DNA of 43,718 nucleotides, from NCBI RefSeq assembly GCF_001311825.1, contig NZ_BBCB01000018.1:1-43718 (forward strand), written 5' to 3'. Shown here piece after piece: positions 24,236 through 32,323 of the stretch. Both the position numbers and the translations under genes were made by a program. The stretch comes from Salidesulfovibrio brasiliensis JCM 12178. Lineage in GTDB: Bacteria > Desulfobacterota > Desulfovibrionia > Desulfovibrionales > Desulfovibrionaceae. The first letter of the stretch is position 1; every line of letters starts with the position of its first letter. Under the pieces are notes generated by a model. That model had not been told where the DNA came from, did no database searches, and worked only from the letters and a program-made list of their open reading frames with translations.

Positions 24236-25030
24236 ATGGCCTTACCGCATTTGCATCCCGTCGGACGGGCCGACGAACGGACTCCCGAAGACCGGGGACT
24301 GGGTGCCGCGCAGGTTTCCCGTCCCGCCACCCTGCAGCGGTACGAAAACGGACGTTTCGTCCTGCGTGATGACGCCATTGCCGTGGAGACAGACCTGCGG
24401 TTGGTGGTCAACGGCAGGCAGGCGGGCGTGCTTTCCAGAACACCCGGCGACGACCTGAATCTCGTGGCCGGGCATCTCTTCTCCAACGCCCGCATCCGCG
24501 AGGCTGCGGATATGGCGGACGTGCGCTTCAATTATCGGGGCGTGAACCGCGCGGAGGTCACCCTCGGCAGCGATCCCGGCATCCGCAGGCTATACCCTTC
24601 GCCACGGCCCGTGAGAATCCGGCCCGAGCAGCTCTTCGAGTTCAAGGAAGCCTTTGAGAATCGGCAGAAGCTCTACCGGAACACCGGTTCGACCCATGCT
24701 GCGGCGTTGTTCTCGGCTGACGGGGAGTTCATCTCGTTCGGGGAGGACGTGGGCCGCCACAACGCCTTTGACAAGGCCATAGGCCGTGCTTTGCTGGAGG
24801 GGTGTCTTGAGCATGTCACCATTGCCATGCTCTCGTCCCGGCTCGCGCTGGAACTTGCGGTCAAGGCGTCCACCGCCAACATCCCGATCCTTTGCGGATT
24901 CTCGGCCGCCACCAGCTCGGGTATCTGTTACGCGGAGAGAAACAATCTCACCCTTGTGGGACGCCTGCGCCGACAGTCGTTCAACGTCTATTCCAACGGC
25001 TGGCGCATTCTGGCTGTGGATCATGACTGA
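24236..25030 (+). CDS. fdhD: FdhD-family formate dehydrogenase accessory protein lacking the CxxC motif
   Basis: 264 residues. FdhD binds the Mo/W-bisMGD cofactor and passes sulfur from IscS to it. Conserved parts are present: RTPGDDLNLVAGHLFSN, GSTHAAALFSADGEFISFGEDVGRHNAFDKAIG, SSRLALELAVKA and RNNLTLVGRLRRQSFNVY. The loop that in E. coli FdhD carries the sulfur-transfer cysteines (SSCGVCG) has no cysteine here: after GIRRLY comes PSPRPVRIRPEQ. The ATG at 24236 is preceded by GGAGCAG. It may be a divergent FdhD that works by another route, or a chaperone. The family call is firm; the mechanism is open. Confidence 0.88.
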   Translation: MALPHLHPVGRADERTPEDRGLGAAQVSRPATLQRYENGRFVLRDDAIAVETDLRLVVNGRQAGVLSRTPGDDLNLVAGHLFSNARIREAADMADVRFNYRGVNRAEVTLGSDPGIRRLYPSPRPVRIRPEQLFEFKEAFENRQKLYRNTGSTHAAALFSADGEFISFGEDVGRHNAFDKAIGRALLEGCLEHVTIAMLSSRLALELAVKASTANIPILCGFSAATSSGICYAERNNLTLVGRLRRQSFNVYSNGWRILAVDHD

Positions 25031-25044
25031 CGGTCCTTCGCAGC

Positions 25045-25073
25045 TTGTTTATCGCACCGCATTTCCGTATTGT
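25045..25073 (+). promoter_or_regulatory. Possible tunR promoter
   Basis: TTGTTT (25045-25050), 17 bp, TATTGT (25068-25073) in the gap before tunR. A TCGTGAC half-site identical to one arm of the modBAC palindrome lies just downstream at 25097-25103, which could allow autoregulation. Confidence 0.35.
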
Positions 25074-25123
25074 CTGTGCGAGTTTTGGATGTAACATCGT
25101 GACCGCGCAACCCTATCAGCCGG

Positions 25124-26176
25124 GTGAGGATGAAAGTCGACAAACCCTCGGGCAGAGTCTGCCCGAAAGATTTCTTCCGTGTTTCCGAAGAGGTGAAGTA
25201 CCTTGAACCGCCCATGATCGAGGCGTTCGAGGCTGCCTTTGCCGCGTGGAAGGATGGTGCAAGACGGGCAGACAGCATCCGTGCCCGAGCCCGTGCGTGG
25301 CTGATATTCCGGTTGCTCAGGCATTCCGGAGCGCGCCTCGGCGAAGTGCTCTTGCTGGACGATAGCGCCGCCTTTGACGGTCCCGGACCGTCCGTGCGGC
25401 TTGGGACCAACGGTCGCACTCGCGTGGTGCCGCTGCCTGAGGAGGTCCATGCCGAAATCATCCAGACTCTGGAAGGTCCCATCGGGTGCGGAATGCGCGG
25501 CGGGTTCTTCCGGCTCGACCCCGGCTATTTCCGGCGCATCTGCTACGCCCGCGGCGCAGAATGCGGCCTGACGCGGGACATGTCCGGTCCGACCGTGCTT
25601 CGCAACACCCGCGCCGTGGAGATGCTTCGCAGCGGCGTGCCCATCACGGTCGTCAAGGAAGTGCTCGGCCAGTCCTCGCTCGATCTCACCGCCGCATATC
25701 AACAGTTCACGCAGGGCGACGTGGTTTCCATCGTCCAGAAGAGCGTCCGCAACCGCACCAGCGCGCGCAATGCCTTTGTGGGGCATGTCACCGATATCCG
25801 CACCGACACAGTCATGGCCGAAGTCCGCATGGAAACACGGTCCGGAGTGCATATCAGCGCGGTCATCACCATGGACAGCCTGCATACGCTGCAATTGGAA
25901 CCGGGTGCGCCGGTGGCTGCAACCGTCAAGGCCCCGCTGGTGAACGTTGTATCCCGTGACGATGCCGTTCTCGGCAGCGCCCGAAACCGCTTGCGGGCCA
26001 AAGTCATACGTCTTGTCGATTCTCCGGTGCTGACCGAGGTGCTTGGCCGCTTGCCCGATGGCACGGACGTTTGCGCCCTTGTCTCCTCGGAAAGCGCCAA
26101 CTCGCTCAAACTGGTGCCCGGAACCGAAGTCGAGTTTTGGTTTAAGGCCCTATCCGTCGTCCTGAATACGGTCTAG
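25124..26176 (+). CDS. tunR: TunR: tungstate/molybdate-responsive regulator with recombinase-like DNA-binding domain
   Basis: 350 residues. The first 210 resemble XerC/D tyrosine recombinases: RHSGARLGEVLLLDD (first catalytic Arg), VLRNTRAVEMLRSGVPITVVKEVLGQSSLDLTAAYQQF. In that block the recombinase His positions read N and Q (LRN, LGQ) while the Tyr remains, so catalysis is probably lost. Two TOBE/Mop-type domains follow (about 215-280 and 285-350), each beginning with SARN; such domains bind molybdate or tungstate. This fits the TunR family, which activates modABC in Desulfovibrio and responds to tungstate. The start is uncertain: GTG 25124 or ATG 25130, neither with a clear ribosome site. 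Confidence 0.88.
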   Translation: MRMKVDKPSGRVCPKDFFRVSEEVKYLEPPMIEAFEAAFAAWKDGARRADSIRARARAWLIFRLLRHSGARLGEVLLLDDSAAFDGPGPSVRLGTNGRTRVVPLPEEVHAEIIQTLEGPIGCGMRGGFFRLDPGYFRRICYARGAECGLTRDMSGPTVLRNTRAVEMLRSGVPITVVKEVLGQSSLDLTAAYQQFTQGDVVSIVQKSVRNRTSARNAFVGHVTDIRTDTVMAEVRMETRSGVHISAVITMDSLHTLQLEPGAPVAATVKAPLVNVVSRDDAVLGSARNRLRAKVIRLVDSPVLTEVLGRLPDGTDVCALVSSESANSLKLVPGTEVEFWFKALSVVLNTV

Positions 26177-26203
26177 CCGTTCACGCATCTCCGCAAATAC
26201 ATC

Positions 26204-26234
26204 GCAGCACCTTCGTTTGTCGAAAGGGTGCTGC
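26204..26234 (+). terminator. Hairpin after tunR, probable terminator
   Basis: GCAGCACC (26204-26211) pairs with GGTGCTGC (26227-26234); TTCG and CGAA extend the stem around TTTGT. Only a weak T-rich tail (TTGTGATTGT) follows. Confidence 0.5.
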
Positions 26235-26246
26235 TTGTGATTGTCC

Positions 26247-26359
26247 TGTACTATCGTGGTAATGCATCTTGTATTATGTTGTGCAGTGTATGACGATACA
26301 CTTTCTGCACTGTTGAATAGTGTAAGTCAACAGGGGAAGGATTTGTACTACAGTGGTAA
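26247..26359. repeat. Direct repeat TGTACTAnnGTGGTAA, two copies
   Basis: Copies at 26247-26262 and 26344-26359 differ only in two central bases. Each is an imperfect dyad (TACTA and TGGTA). Starts are 97 bp apart. They flank the inverted repeat at 26281-26310, which suggests an operator pair for the chemoreceptor gene. Confidence 0.5.
26281..26310. promoter_or_regulatory. Nested inverted repeat (GTGCA GTGTAT-GACG-ATACAC TGCAC)
   Basis: Inner arms GTGTAT (26286-26291) and ATACAC (26296-26301); outer arms GTGCA (26281-26285) and TGCAC (26306-26310), with four unpaired bases on the 3' side. Operator or RNA hairpin in the leader of the chemoreceptor gene. Confidence 0.4.
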
Positions 26360-26363
26360 ATTT

Positions 26364-26385
26364 AACCCCTTTTTGAAAGGGTTTT
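26364..26385 (+). terminator. Terminator-like hairpin in the chemoreceptor leader
   Basis: CCCTTT (26367-26372) pairs with AAAGGG (26376-26381), loop TTG, then TTTT. It lies upstream of the pseudoknot-like element, so it could end read-through from tunR or act as an attenuator. Confidence 0.4.
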
Positions 26386-26401
26386 AGGTCGGAAAAAAGT
26401 G

Positions 26402-26473
26402 TGCTATACGTGCTCCCGAAAGGTCACTCGCGATGGGAGATAGTACATGCGAGTGGCCTTTTGACGTATAGCA
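26402..26473 (+). ncRNA. Candidate structured RNA with pseudoknot upstream of the chemoreceptor gene
   Basis: Perfect closing stem TGCTATACGT (26402-26411) with ACGTATAGCA (26464-26473). Inside, a 13-bp helix AAAGGTCACTCGC (26419-26431) with GCGAGTGGCCTTT (26449-26461, one G-U). The loop of that helix contains GGGAG (26435-26439), complementary to CTCCC (26413-26417) just 5' of the helix, which makes an H-type pseudoknot. The structure ends 25 nt before the TTG start. It is compact (72 nt) like a small riboswitch aptamer; I recognise no known family. The inner helix with its flanking A and T runs could also act as a terminator. Confidence 0.5.
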
Positions 26474-26498
26474 TCAGCAATTAATCGGGAGGACGACG

Positions 26499-28658
26499 TT
26501 GTTCAAAAACATGAGCATGCGGAGCAAGATTCTGGTTCCGATCTGTACGGCGGTGGTGATCGTTTTCATCGCCACCATGACCATAACCGGCATGAGCATG
26601 AGCGACACGCTCAAGCGGGATGCCGAGAAGCTGGCAACAGCGGTTGCCAAGGACTACGGCAGCGAGATCGGTTCGTCCGTGGACAAGGCCATGGAGAGCG
26701 CAAGGACGCTGGCCTCGTTTATGGGCGGAGCCAAGGAAGTTCGCGGCGTATTCGGCAGGGAGAAGGCCGTTGCCATGCTGAAGGCCGTCATTGAGAACAG
26801 TCCGTATCTGGACGGAATCTGGACTGTCTGGAAGGAAGACGGCTTTGACGGCGTGGACGGCGCCTTCAGCAACACACCTTTGCACGACGATACAGGCCGC
26901 TTTGTGCCGCGCTGGTTCAGAAAGGGCGGAAAGATAGAAGGCGAAGCGGTTGTCGACTACGCCGCAAAGGGCGAGAAGGGGCACTTTTACAGCGTGCCCG
27001 TCAAGACGCGAAAGCCTTATGTCACCTCCCCGCAGCAGGTGACGATTGATGGTGAAAAGGCCATGAAGGTCAGTGTCAGCGTGCCCATCATCGTGAAGGA
27101 CGAGGTCTACGGCGTGGCCGGGGCCGACGTCATTCTCGACGACATGCAGGACATCGTCAGGGGCATTTCCCTGTTCGGGTCCGGTTACGGCTTTGTCATC
27201 AGTGACGAGGGCAAGCTTATCGCGCACCCCAAGGCGGAACTGATCGGCAATGACGCGCTTCAGTATTTCGAGGGCGAATACGGCGAGCGGCTGGCCAAGG
27301 CCGTGAAGGAGGGCACGCCGCTTGAAATGCGCTCGGTATCCGCTGTCACCGGCAAGGAAACATTTTACGTATTCGTGCCGTTCGAGCTTGCCGGAGCGGG
27401 CGTGAAGTGGCTGTTCGGGGTGAATGTGCCCATGGACAGCGTTACCGCCGAGTCGCAGCATCTCATGCTCATCAATGCGGGCATGGGCGCGGTCGCCCTC
27501 GTCATCATCGGGCTTATCATTTTCTTTGTGGCCGGGACCATCGTACGGCCGCTCAAGCGGATTGTCGCCTCTGCGGAAGACGTGGCGGCGGGTAATCTCG
27601 AAACCGACGTCGACATCCACCAGAAGGACGAGATCGGCGTGCTTGCGGACGTTCTTCGCAAGATGATCGCCAACCTTGTGGAGATGATCGAGACCGCCAA
27701 GCAGAAGACCGTGGAGGCCGAGGAGCAGACCCGCGCCGCCGAAGTGGCAACCGAAGAGGCGGAGGAGGCCCGGAAGAATGCGGAATCCGCCAAGCGGCAG
27801 GGCATGTTGCAGGCCGCAGAGGCGTTGCAGGACATCGTGCAGCGCATCACCTCTTCGTCCGAGGAGCTTTCCGGACAGGTTGCGCAGGCCAGCAAGGGTG
27901 CGGAGTCGCAGAGCAACATGGCCTCGGAAGTGGCTACCGCCATGGAACAGGTCAACGCCTCCGTGCTTGAAGTGGCCCGCAATGCCTCCCTTGCCGCAGA
28001 AAGCGCGGACGGGGCCAGCACGCAGGCGCATCGCGGCTCTGATGTCGTCTCCACGCTGGTGCAGGCCATCGGCGAGGTGGACAACCGCGCGGGCGAGGTC
28101 AAGGAACGGCTCTCCGGTCTTGGCGAAAAGGCCGAGGGCATCGGCCAGATCATGAACGTCATTACCGACATCGCGGACCAGACCAACCTGCTTGCGCTCA
28201 ACGCGGCCATCGAGGCGGCGCGTGCGGGCGAGGCGGGACGCGGGTTCGCCGTGGTCGCCGACGAGGTCCGCAAACTGGCCGAAAAGACCATGACCGCCAC
28301 CAAGGACGTGGAGGACTCGGTCAGCCAGATTCAGCAGGGCACGCGCGACAGCATCTCAAGCATGGAGTTCGCTGCCGACGCGGTTTCCCGCAGCACCGAC
28401 CTTGCGGGCGACGCGGGCCAGTCCCTCGACGAGATCGTGACCATCGTCCACGAGACTGCGGATCAGGTCCGCAACATCGCCACGGCCTCGGAGGAACAGT
28501 CCTCAGCCAGCGAGCAGATCAGTCGTTCCGTGGACGAGGTGAACCGCATAACCGAGGACACGGCCGAGGTCATGCAGCAGTCCAGTCAGGCCATCACCCG
28601 TCTTGCGGACATGGCCACTGAACTGAGCGATCTCATCGTTCGGCTCAAGGAAGAATAA
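26499..28658 (+). CDS. Methyl-accepting chemotaxis protein with dCache-type sensor
   Basis: 719 residues, TTG start six bases after GGGAGG. Transmembrane segment 1 is at about 11-32 and segment 2 at about 325-350. Between them lies a periplasmic double-Cache domain of about 290 residues ([37 protein letters not shown]). A HAMP domain follows, with an unusually charged, Glu/Ala-rich coiled coil (about 390-430). The cytoplasmic hairpin tip [20 protein letters not shown] that binds CheW/CheA comes next. Dcache receptors usually sense small organic ligands; which one is unknown. No CheR-tether pentapeptide is visible at the C-terminus (RLKEE). It is separated from the flagellar genes by a bidirectional terminator. 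Confidence 0.92.
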   Translation: MFKNMSMRSKILVPICTAVVIVFIATMTITGMSMSDTLKRDAEKLATAVAKDYGSEIGSSVDKAMESARTLASFMGGAKEVRGVFGREKAVAMLKAVIENSPYLDGIWTVWKEDGFDGVDGAFSNTPLHDDTGRFVPRWFRKGGKIEGEAVVDYAAKGEKGHFYSVPVKTRKPYVTSPQQVTIDGEKAMKVSVSVPIIVKDEVYGVAGADVILDDMQDIVRGISLFGSGYGFVISDEGKLIAHPKAELIGNDALQYFEGEYGERLAKAVKEGTPLEMRSVSAVTGKETFYVFVPFELAGAGVKWLFGVNVPMDSVTAESQHLMLINAGMGAVALVIIGLIIFFVAGTIVRPLKRIVASAEDVAAGNLETDVDIHQKDEIGVLADVLRKMIANLVEMIETAKQKTVEAEEQTRAAEVATEEAEEARKNAESAKRQGMLQAAEALQDIVQRITSSSEELSGQVAQASKGAESQSNMASEVATAMEQVNASVLEVARNASLAAESADGASTQAHRGSDVVSTLVQAIGEVDNRAGEVKERLSGLGEKAEGIGQIMNVITDIADQTNLLALNAAIEAARAGEAGRGFAVVADEVRKLAEKTMTATKDVEDSVSQIQQGTRDSISSMEFAADAVSRSTDLAGDAGQSLDEIVTIVHETADQVRNIATASEEQSSASEQISRSVDEVNRITEDTAEVMQQSSQAITRLADMATELSDLIVRLKEE

Positions 28659-28678
28659 CGCTCCAGCAAGACAGGCAA

Positions 28679-28762
28679 CAAAGCCATGTCGGTGCTCCCC
28701 GGTTCAAACTGGTTTTATCCAGAAAAGACGAACCTGAAGGAGCCCGGCATGGCTTTTTTGTT
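28679..28762. terminator. Long bidirectional terminator between convergent genes
   Basis: AAAGCCATG (28681-28689) pairs with CATGGCTTT at the 3' side, then GCTCC/GGAGC and inner GGTTC/GAACC pairs give a branched hairpin of about 80 nt. Six T follow on the plus strand; an A-rich left flank serves the minus strand. It serves the chemoreceptor gene and the convergent flagellar-side gene. Confidence 0.8.
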
Positions 28763-28771
28763 TGCATGACG

Positions 28772-29563
28772 TTATCGGGTACGCCCGGCCAGAAAGTTGG
28801 CCAGCATGCCGCCCGGGGGGCCGGTGAGTCGCTCCGTGCCGATATATTGGGCGCTCTCGGCAAGTATCTTTGAGCGTTCGAGAACCTTGCGCAGCGTTTC
28901 AATGTGTGATGTGCGGCGCAACTTGACGCGGTAGCTCGTCTTGCCGGATTTGTGCATGAACAGGACCTGGGCATCACCAAGGCGGGGGAGCGTGAACTCG
29001 TGAATTACCTCGGTGAAGTCTCCGGAGGTACGAAGAAAGGTGGCCTGATCCCTTGCTTCGGGCAGGAGGAGCGGGCTGTAGCGCAAGCAGTACTTCCTGT
29101 GGGTGCCGTTGACGCTATCCACGCTCATTTGCGTTTGTGCATAGGCGCTCATGAGCTTCGGGTCGTTCAGGAGTCTTGCGAACTGGATGATCCGCTGCCT
29201 GAGGTCCAGTTTTTCAAGGGACGGCGAGTGCGGCTCCATGGCTGTCTGGAATTTGCGGCGTGCCTCAGTGAAGGCCATGACGCCGGTCAGTGCCGATGAC
29301 ATGCCGCCGGCGTCGAAGATTTCCTGAAGATGGATATGCGGATGCAGGCTGACGATCTTGAAGGCCAGCACTGACCCCGGGGCGGGACGTGAACTGAGGT
29401 TGGCAAGCAGTGGCTGGCCGTCAATGGCGATCCACGCCATGGCAGTCTCCTGCCACTTGAGGACGCGGCCGCGTACCTTCTGGCCCACGCGATGCGTTTT
29501 GCGGAATGCTTCGGTGCGGGATGCGCTCCCGCCGTAGTTTTTGCCGCGGCCGTCCACGCGCAC
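28772..29563 (-). CDS. Uncharacterised protein with FliK-like N-terminal segment
   Basis: 263 residues; GTG start 3 bp after the upstream stop, with a weak ribosome site. Residues 25-75 (VGQKVRGRVLKWQETAMAWIAIDGQPLLANLSSRPAPGSVLAFKIV) resemble the small beta-barrel segment in some hook-length control (FliK-like) proteins. The rest is basic and helical, with no motif I recognise. It is the last gene of the minus-strand flagellar cluster and ends at the shared terminator. A flagellar role is inferred only from position. Confidence 0.6.
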   Translation of the reverse strand: MRVDGRGKNYGGSASRTEAFRKTHRVGQKVRGRVLKWQETAMAWIAIDGQPLLANLSSRPAPGSVLAFKIVSLHPHIHLQEIFDAGGMSSALTGVMAFTEARRKFQTAMEPHSPSLEKLDLRQRIIQFARLLNDPKLMSAYAQTQMSVDSVNGTHRKYCLRYSPLLLPEARDQATFLRTSGDFTEVIHEFTLPRLGDAQVLFMHKSGKTSYRVKLRRTSHIETLRKVLERSKILAESAQYIGTERLTGPPGGMLANFLAGRTR

Positions 29564-29566
29564 GGG

Positions 29567-29980
29567 CTACGCCTGCCCGATGATGAGTTCCACTTCCTCG
29601 ATGCTCAGGCCGAACTTGCGGGCAAGGTCTGCCGGAGTCTTGCCTGCCTTGTGGCCCGCCAGGATCACGTTGCGCATGAATTGAGGGGACTTGGCGTACT
29701 CGTCTGCGCGGTTGATGAGTTCCTTGATCGTATTCGAGCGGGCCTCGAGCTCTTCATTCAGCGAGGCCAGCTCCATTTGACGCTGTTCAAACGTGGCTAC
29801 CAGCTCGCTTTCCAGTTTGGCGTTGAATTGCAAGCGGTTGATGAAGTCTTCCTGCTTGGCCTGCAGCTTGGACAGCAGGGCCTCGGACTTCTTGAGCCTG
29901 ATGAAGAAGAGAATGACCACGCCGAGCAGGGCGAGCTCGCTGACGGTGAAGAAAATGAGAATGAAGGTGGAGGTGTTCAT
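29567..29980 (-). CDS. Membrane-anchored coiled-coil protein in flagellar cluster
   Basis: About 137 residues from the ATG at 29980 (a TTG at 30004 is possible). It has one N-terminal transmembrane helix (about 4-27), then a long charged coiled coil (about 28-95) and a C-terminal helix-turn-helix-like part, KTPADLARKFGLSIEEVELIIG. The layout resembles the DUF6115-like proteins often found in flagellar and motility operons. Function is unknown. It lies between the small 108-residue gene and the FliK-like gene. Confidence 0.65.
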   Translation of the reverse strand: MNTSTFILIFFTVSELALLGVVILFFIRLKKSEALLSKLQAKQEDFINRLQFNAKLESELVATFEQRQMELASLNEELEARSNTIKELINRADEYAKSPQFMRNVILAGHKAGKTPADLARKFGLSIEEVELIIGQA

Positions 29981-30049
29981 GAAATCCACGGGTTCGGGTT
30001 GCAATGTGTCCCGAGTATCGGGGAAATGCCGGGAAACTGCAACTGTCGG

Positions 30050-30376
30050 TCAGACCTTCATGTTCACGATGTTGCCGGACCATGGGGAGGATTCGGAGCC
30101 CTTGGTGTCCTCGTCCTGCTTCTTGCGTTCGCCAGCGGCCTGCTGTTCCTGACGGCTGCCGCCTTCGGGTTGATCCTTTTCGCGGTGGACGGCGTTGGGA
30201 GCTTCCTGTCCGTCCACCTTGCCGACGCGCTTGCTGTCGCGACGAAGGTGCTCGGCAATGAGCGGGGCGAAAAGCGACCGCTGGATTTCCGGCTTGCTCT
30301 GTTCCGCATTTTGCAGCTTCGCCACATGGGGGAGCTGCGAAATGAGAATGGGCAACTCAAGGGGGGATGAACTCAT
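30050..30376 (-). CDS. Small hydrophilic protein of the flagellar cluster
   Basis: 108 residues, start 3 bp after the fliL stop. The first half (SPLELPILISQLPHVAKLQN) looks folded; the second is a low-complexity charged stretch rich in E, K, Q and D, ending in NPWSG-like PWSGNIVNMKV. I recognise no family function. Tight spacing to fliL supports real translation and cotranscription. Confidence 0.6.
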   Translation of the reverse strand: MSSSPLELPILISQLPHVAKLQNAEQSKPEIQRSLFAPLIAEHLRRDSKRVGKVDGQEAPNAVHREKDQPEGGSRQEQQAAGERKKQDEDTKGSESSPWSGNIVNMKV

Positions 30377-30379
30377 GGC

Positions 30380-31117
30380 TCACCTCACAAAGTATTGTTC
30401 GAAAAGAATCGTTTCGAACTGTCCGACACCGATATACTGGTTTATGACCGCCAGTAGCTCTTTTTTGAGCTTTTCGCTGTACTTTTTGCCGGTGAGGAAC
30501 GTGAGGTCCTTGTTCTTGAGGTAGTAGTAGAGTGCGTTTCGTACGGCGTATGTTTCCTGATTAAACTGCAGGGCCATCTGCTGGTCGGTCGTGCTCAGCA
30601 CGATCCTTACCTGCAGGAAGCGGATGTTGCCTTCTTCGTCGAGCTGTTCGACCAGGAACGGATCGAGACGAAGCAGTATGGCGTCCGGCTCGGTCTCTTC
30701 GACTACTGGTTCAGGCTGAACCGCTTCCGGCTTCTCTTTCGGCTCGACGGTTTCAGGAAGAGGAGCCGTCTGTTCAGCGGGCTTGCGTGCAAATATGAGC
30801 ACGACGATGATTATCAGAAGGACGGCGATGATAAGCCCCATGTAGAACAGTTTGTTCTTCAGTATCGCGGGCAGTTGCCGCTTGGGCTTCTCTTCCGGCT
30901 CTTCCTCGAGGGGAGCTTCCTCGATTTCCTCCAGTTCCTCTTCGTCATCCTCGTCTTCGAGAAACGGAGCATCGTCCAGGTCGAGTTCGACCTTCTGTGA
31001 GGCCTTTGTGGCCTCGGAATCATCCAGTTCCGCTTTCGGTTGCTGGGATGAGTCGGAGGGAGTCGCAGTGTCTTCCGCGCTCTCTTCAGGCTCGTCCGGC
31101 ACAACCATCAGAAACAT
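30380..31117 (-). CDS. fliL: Flagellar basal-body associated protein FliL with long acidic N-terminus
   Basis: 245 residues. A cytoplasmic extension of about 85 residues is extremely acidic (runs such as EDEDDEEELEEIEEAP). One transmembrane helix follows at about 93-113 (KLFYMGLIIAVLLIIIVVLIF), a Pro/Glu-rich linker, then the periplasmic FliL domain (LLRLDPFLVEQLDEEGNIRFLQVRIVL). FliL surrounds the stator and supports torque. The acidic N-terminus is longer than in enteric FliL. The start could also be the ATG four codons in. Confidence 0.88.
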   Translation of the reverse strand: MFLMVVPDEPEESAEDTATPSDSSQQPKAELDDSEATKASQKVELDLDDAPFLEDEDDEEELEEIEEAPLEEEPEEKPKRQLPAILKNKLFYMGLIIAVLLIIIVVLIFARKPAEQTAPLPETVEPKEKPEAVQPEPVVEETEPDAILLRLDPFLVEQLDEEGNIRFLQVRIVLSTTDQQMALQFNQETYAVRNALYYYLKNKDLTFLTGKKYSEKLKKELLAVINQYIGVGQFETILFEQYFVR

Positions 31118-31141
31118 ATCACCGTCCCATGGAGCCTATGG

Positions 31142-31522
31142 CTACTGGAAAATCTTGTCGATCTTCTGGCTCATGGTTTCGGGGGTGAACGGCTTGACGA
31201 TGTAGTTGGACACCTTTGCCTGTACGGCTTCGATGATGTTCTCCTGCTGCGCTTCAGCGGTGACCATCAGGAAGGGCACGTCGGCGTATTCTTCGCTGCC
31301 GCGGACCTTGCGGAGCAGTTCGATGCCGGACATGTTGGGCATGTTCCAGTCGGAGACGATGAAGTCGATGTTGTCCTTGTTCAGGACGTCCCATGCGGTG
31401 GTGCCGTCATCGGCTTCCACGATGTTCGTGTAGCCGAGCTGGCGGAGAATGTTCTTGATGATTTTCCTCATGGTGGAGAAATCGTCAACGACGAGGATGC
31501 GCATGTTGGTATCGGTGCTCAT
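31142..31522 (-). CDS. cheY: CheY response regulator
   Basis: 126-residue stand-alone receiver with AAGGAGC upstream. Key residues: acidic pair VVDDFSTMRK, phosphoacceptor Asp in FIVSDWNMPNMSG, Thr in LMVTAEAQ and Lys in IVKPFTPE. DWNMPNM is the canonical CheY version, so it controls motor switching through FliM. It sits between fliA and fliL. Confidence 0.93.
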   Translation of the reverse strand: MSTDTNMRILVVDDFSTMRKIIKNILRQLGYTNIVEADDGTTAWDVLNKDNIDFIVSDWNMPNMSGIELLRKVRGSEEYADVPFLMVTAEAQQENIIEAVQAKVSNYIVKPFTPETMSQKIDKIFQ

Positions 31523-31537
31523 CGATATGCTCCTTTT

Positions 31538-32323
31538 TTATTCGTTTTCGAATCGTGCCCGGAAGTGAGTCCGGAGTTTCTTGAGTGCTTGTGAGTGTAA
31601 CTGGGAGACACGGCCTTCGGTGATTTCCATAACCTCGGCGGTCTCCTTCATGTTCAGTTCCTCGCCATAATAAAGAGATATGACCAATTTTTCTCTCGGG
31701 GTCAATTCCTCAATGAGATTGGCGACTTTGTCAACTAGTTCCTGAAAGGCTGCGGACTGGTATGGTTCGTCATCAGACTGGCCGTTTCTACTCACCAGAT
31801 GCTCGTTAAAGGCGTCCAGACTGACGCACATCTGGTTTTGAAGCGCTTCAAGGCCGTGCTGGACCTCTTTTTCGCTCAGTCCCGTGTGGTCGACGAGCTG
31901 GTCGCTGGTGGCCGGACGGCCGGTCTCGTGTTCGATCTGGCGCATGGCGTCTTCCAGCACCTTCACTTTCTGCCTGAGTCCGCGCGAGAACCAGTCCATG
32001 CGGCGCAGCTCGTCCAGCATGGCGCCCTTGATGCGGTTCTCGGAGTAGGTGTCGAACTTGATGCCGAGCTTGGGGTTGAACTTTCCGAGGGCGTCAAGCA
32101 GCCCAAGACTGCCGGCGCTGATGAGCTCTCCGAGCTCAACGCTTTGCGGCAGCTTGGCCTTCATCCTGAGAGCGAGAATACGAATCTTGGGGGCGAAATG
32201 GCGCACGAGGTCTTCGCGTTCACGTTCCGTGAACTCGTCCCACGCACGCTCACCCGACTCGAGTTCACGCCACGGATTGCTCCTGGAAGAGGAGCTTTTT
32301 CCAGAAGAACTTGATATTGCCAT
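31538..32323 (-). CDS. fliA: Flagellar sigma factor FliA (sigma-28)
   Basis: 261 residues. Region 2: LISAGSLGLLDALGKFNPKLGIKFDTYSENRIKGAMLDELR, with the FDTY/RIKGAM pattern of FliA. Region 3 follows with DWFSRGLRQKVK. Region 4: LTPREKLVISLYYGEELNMKETAEVMEITEGRVSQLHSQAL. It directs late flagellar and chemotaxis genes. The ATG overlaps the end of flhG by 59 bp and has no clear ribosome site; no later start keeps region 1, so translation probably depends on coupling to flhG. Confidence 0.93.
   Translation of the reverse strand: MAISSSSGKSSSSRSNPWRELESGERAWDEFTEREREDLVRHFAPKIRILALRMKAKLPQSVELGELISAGSLGLLDALGKFNPKLGIKFDTYSENRIKGAMLDELRRMDWFSRGLRQKVKVLEDAMRQIEHETGRPATSDQLVDHTGLSEKEVQHGLEALQNQMCVSLDAFNEHLVSRNGQSDDEPYQSAAFQELVDKVANLIEELTPREKLVISLYYGEELNMKETAEVMEITEGRVSQLHSQALKKLRTHFRARFENE

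Noticed and set aside
26400..26475. Known riboswitch families (c-di-GMP-I, fluoride, cobalamin) for the chemoreceptor leader
   Set aside because: I could not find the conserved cores of these families by eye; the element is reported as unassigned.
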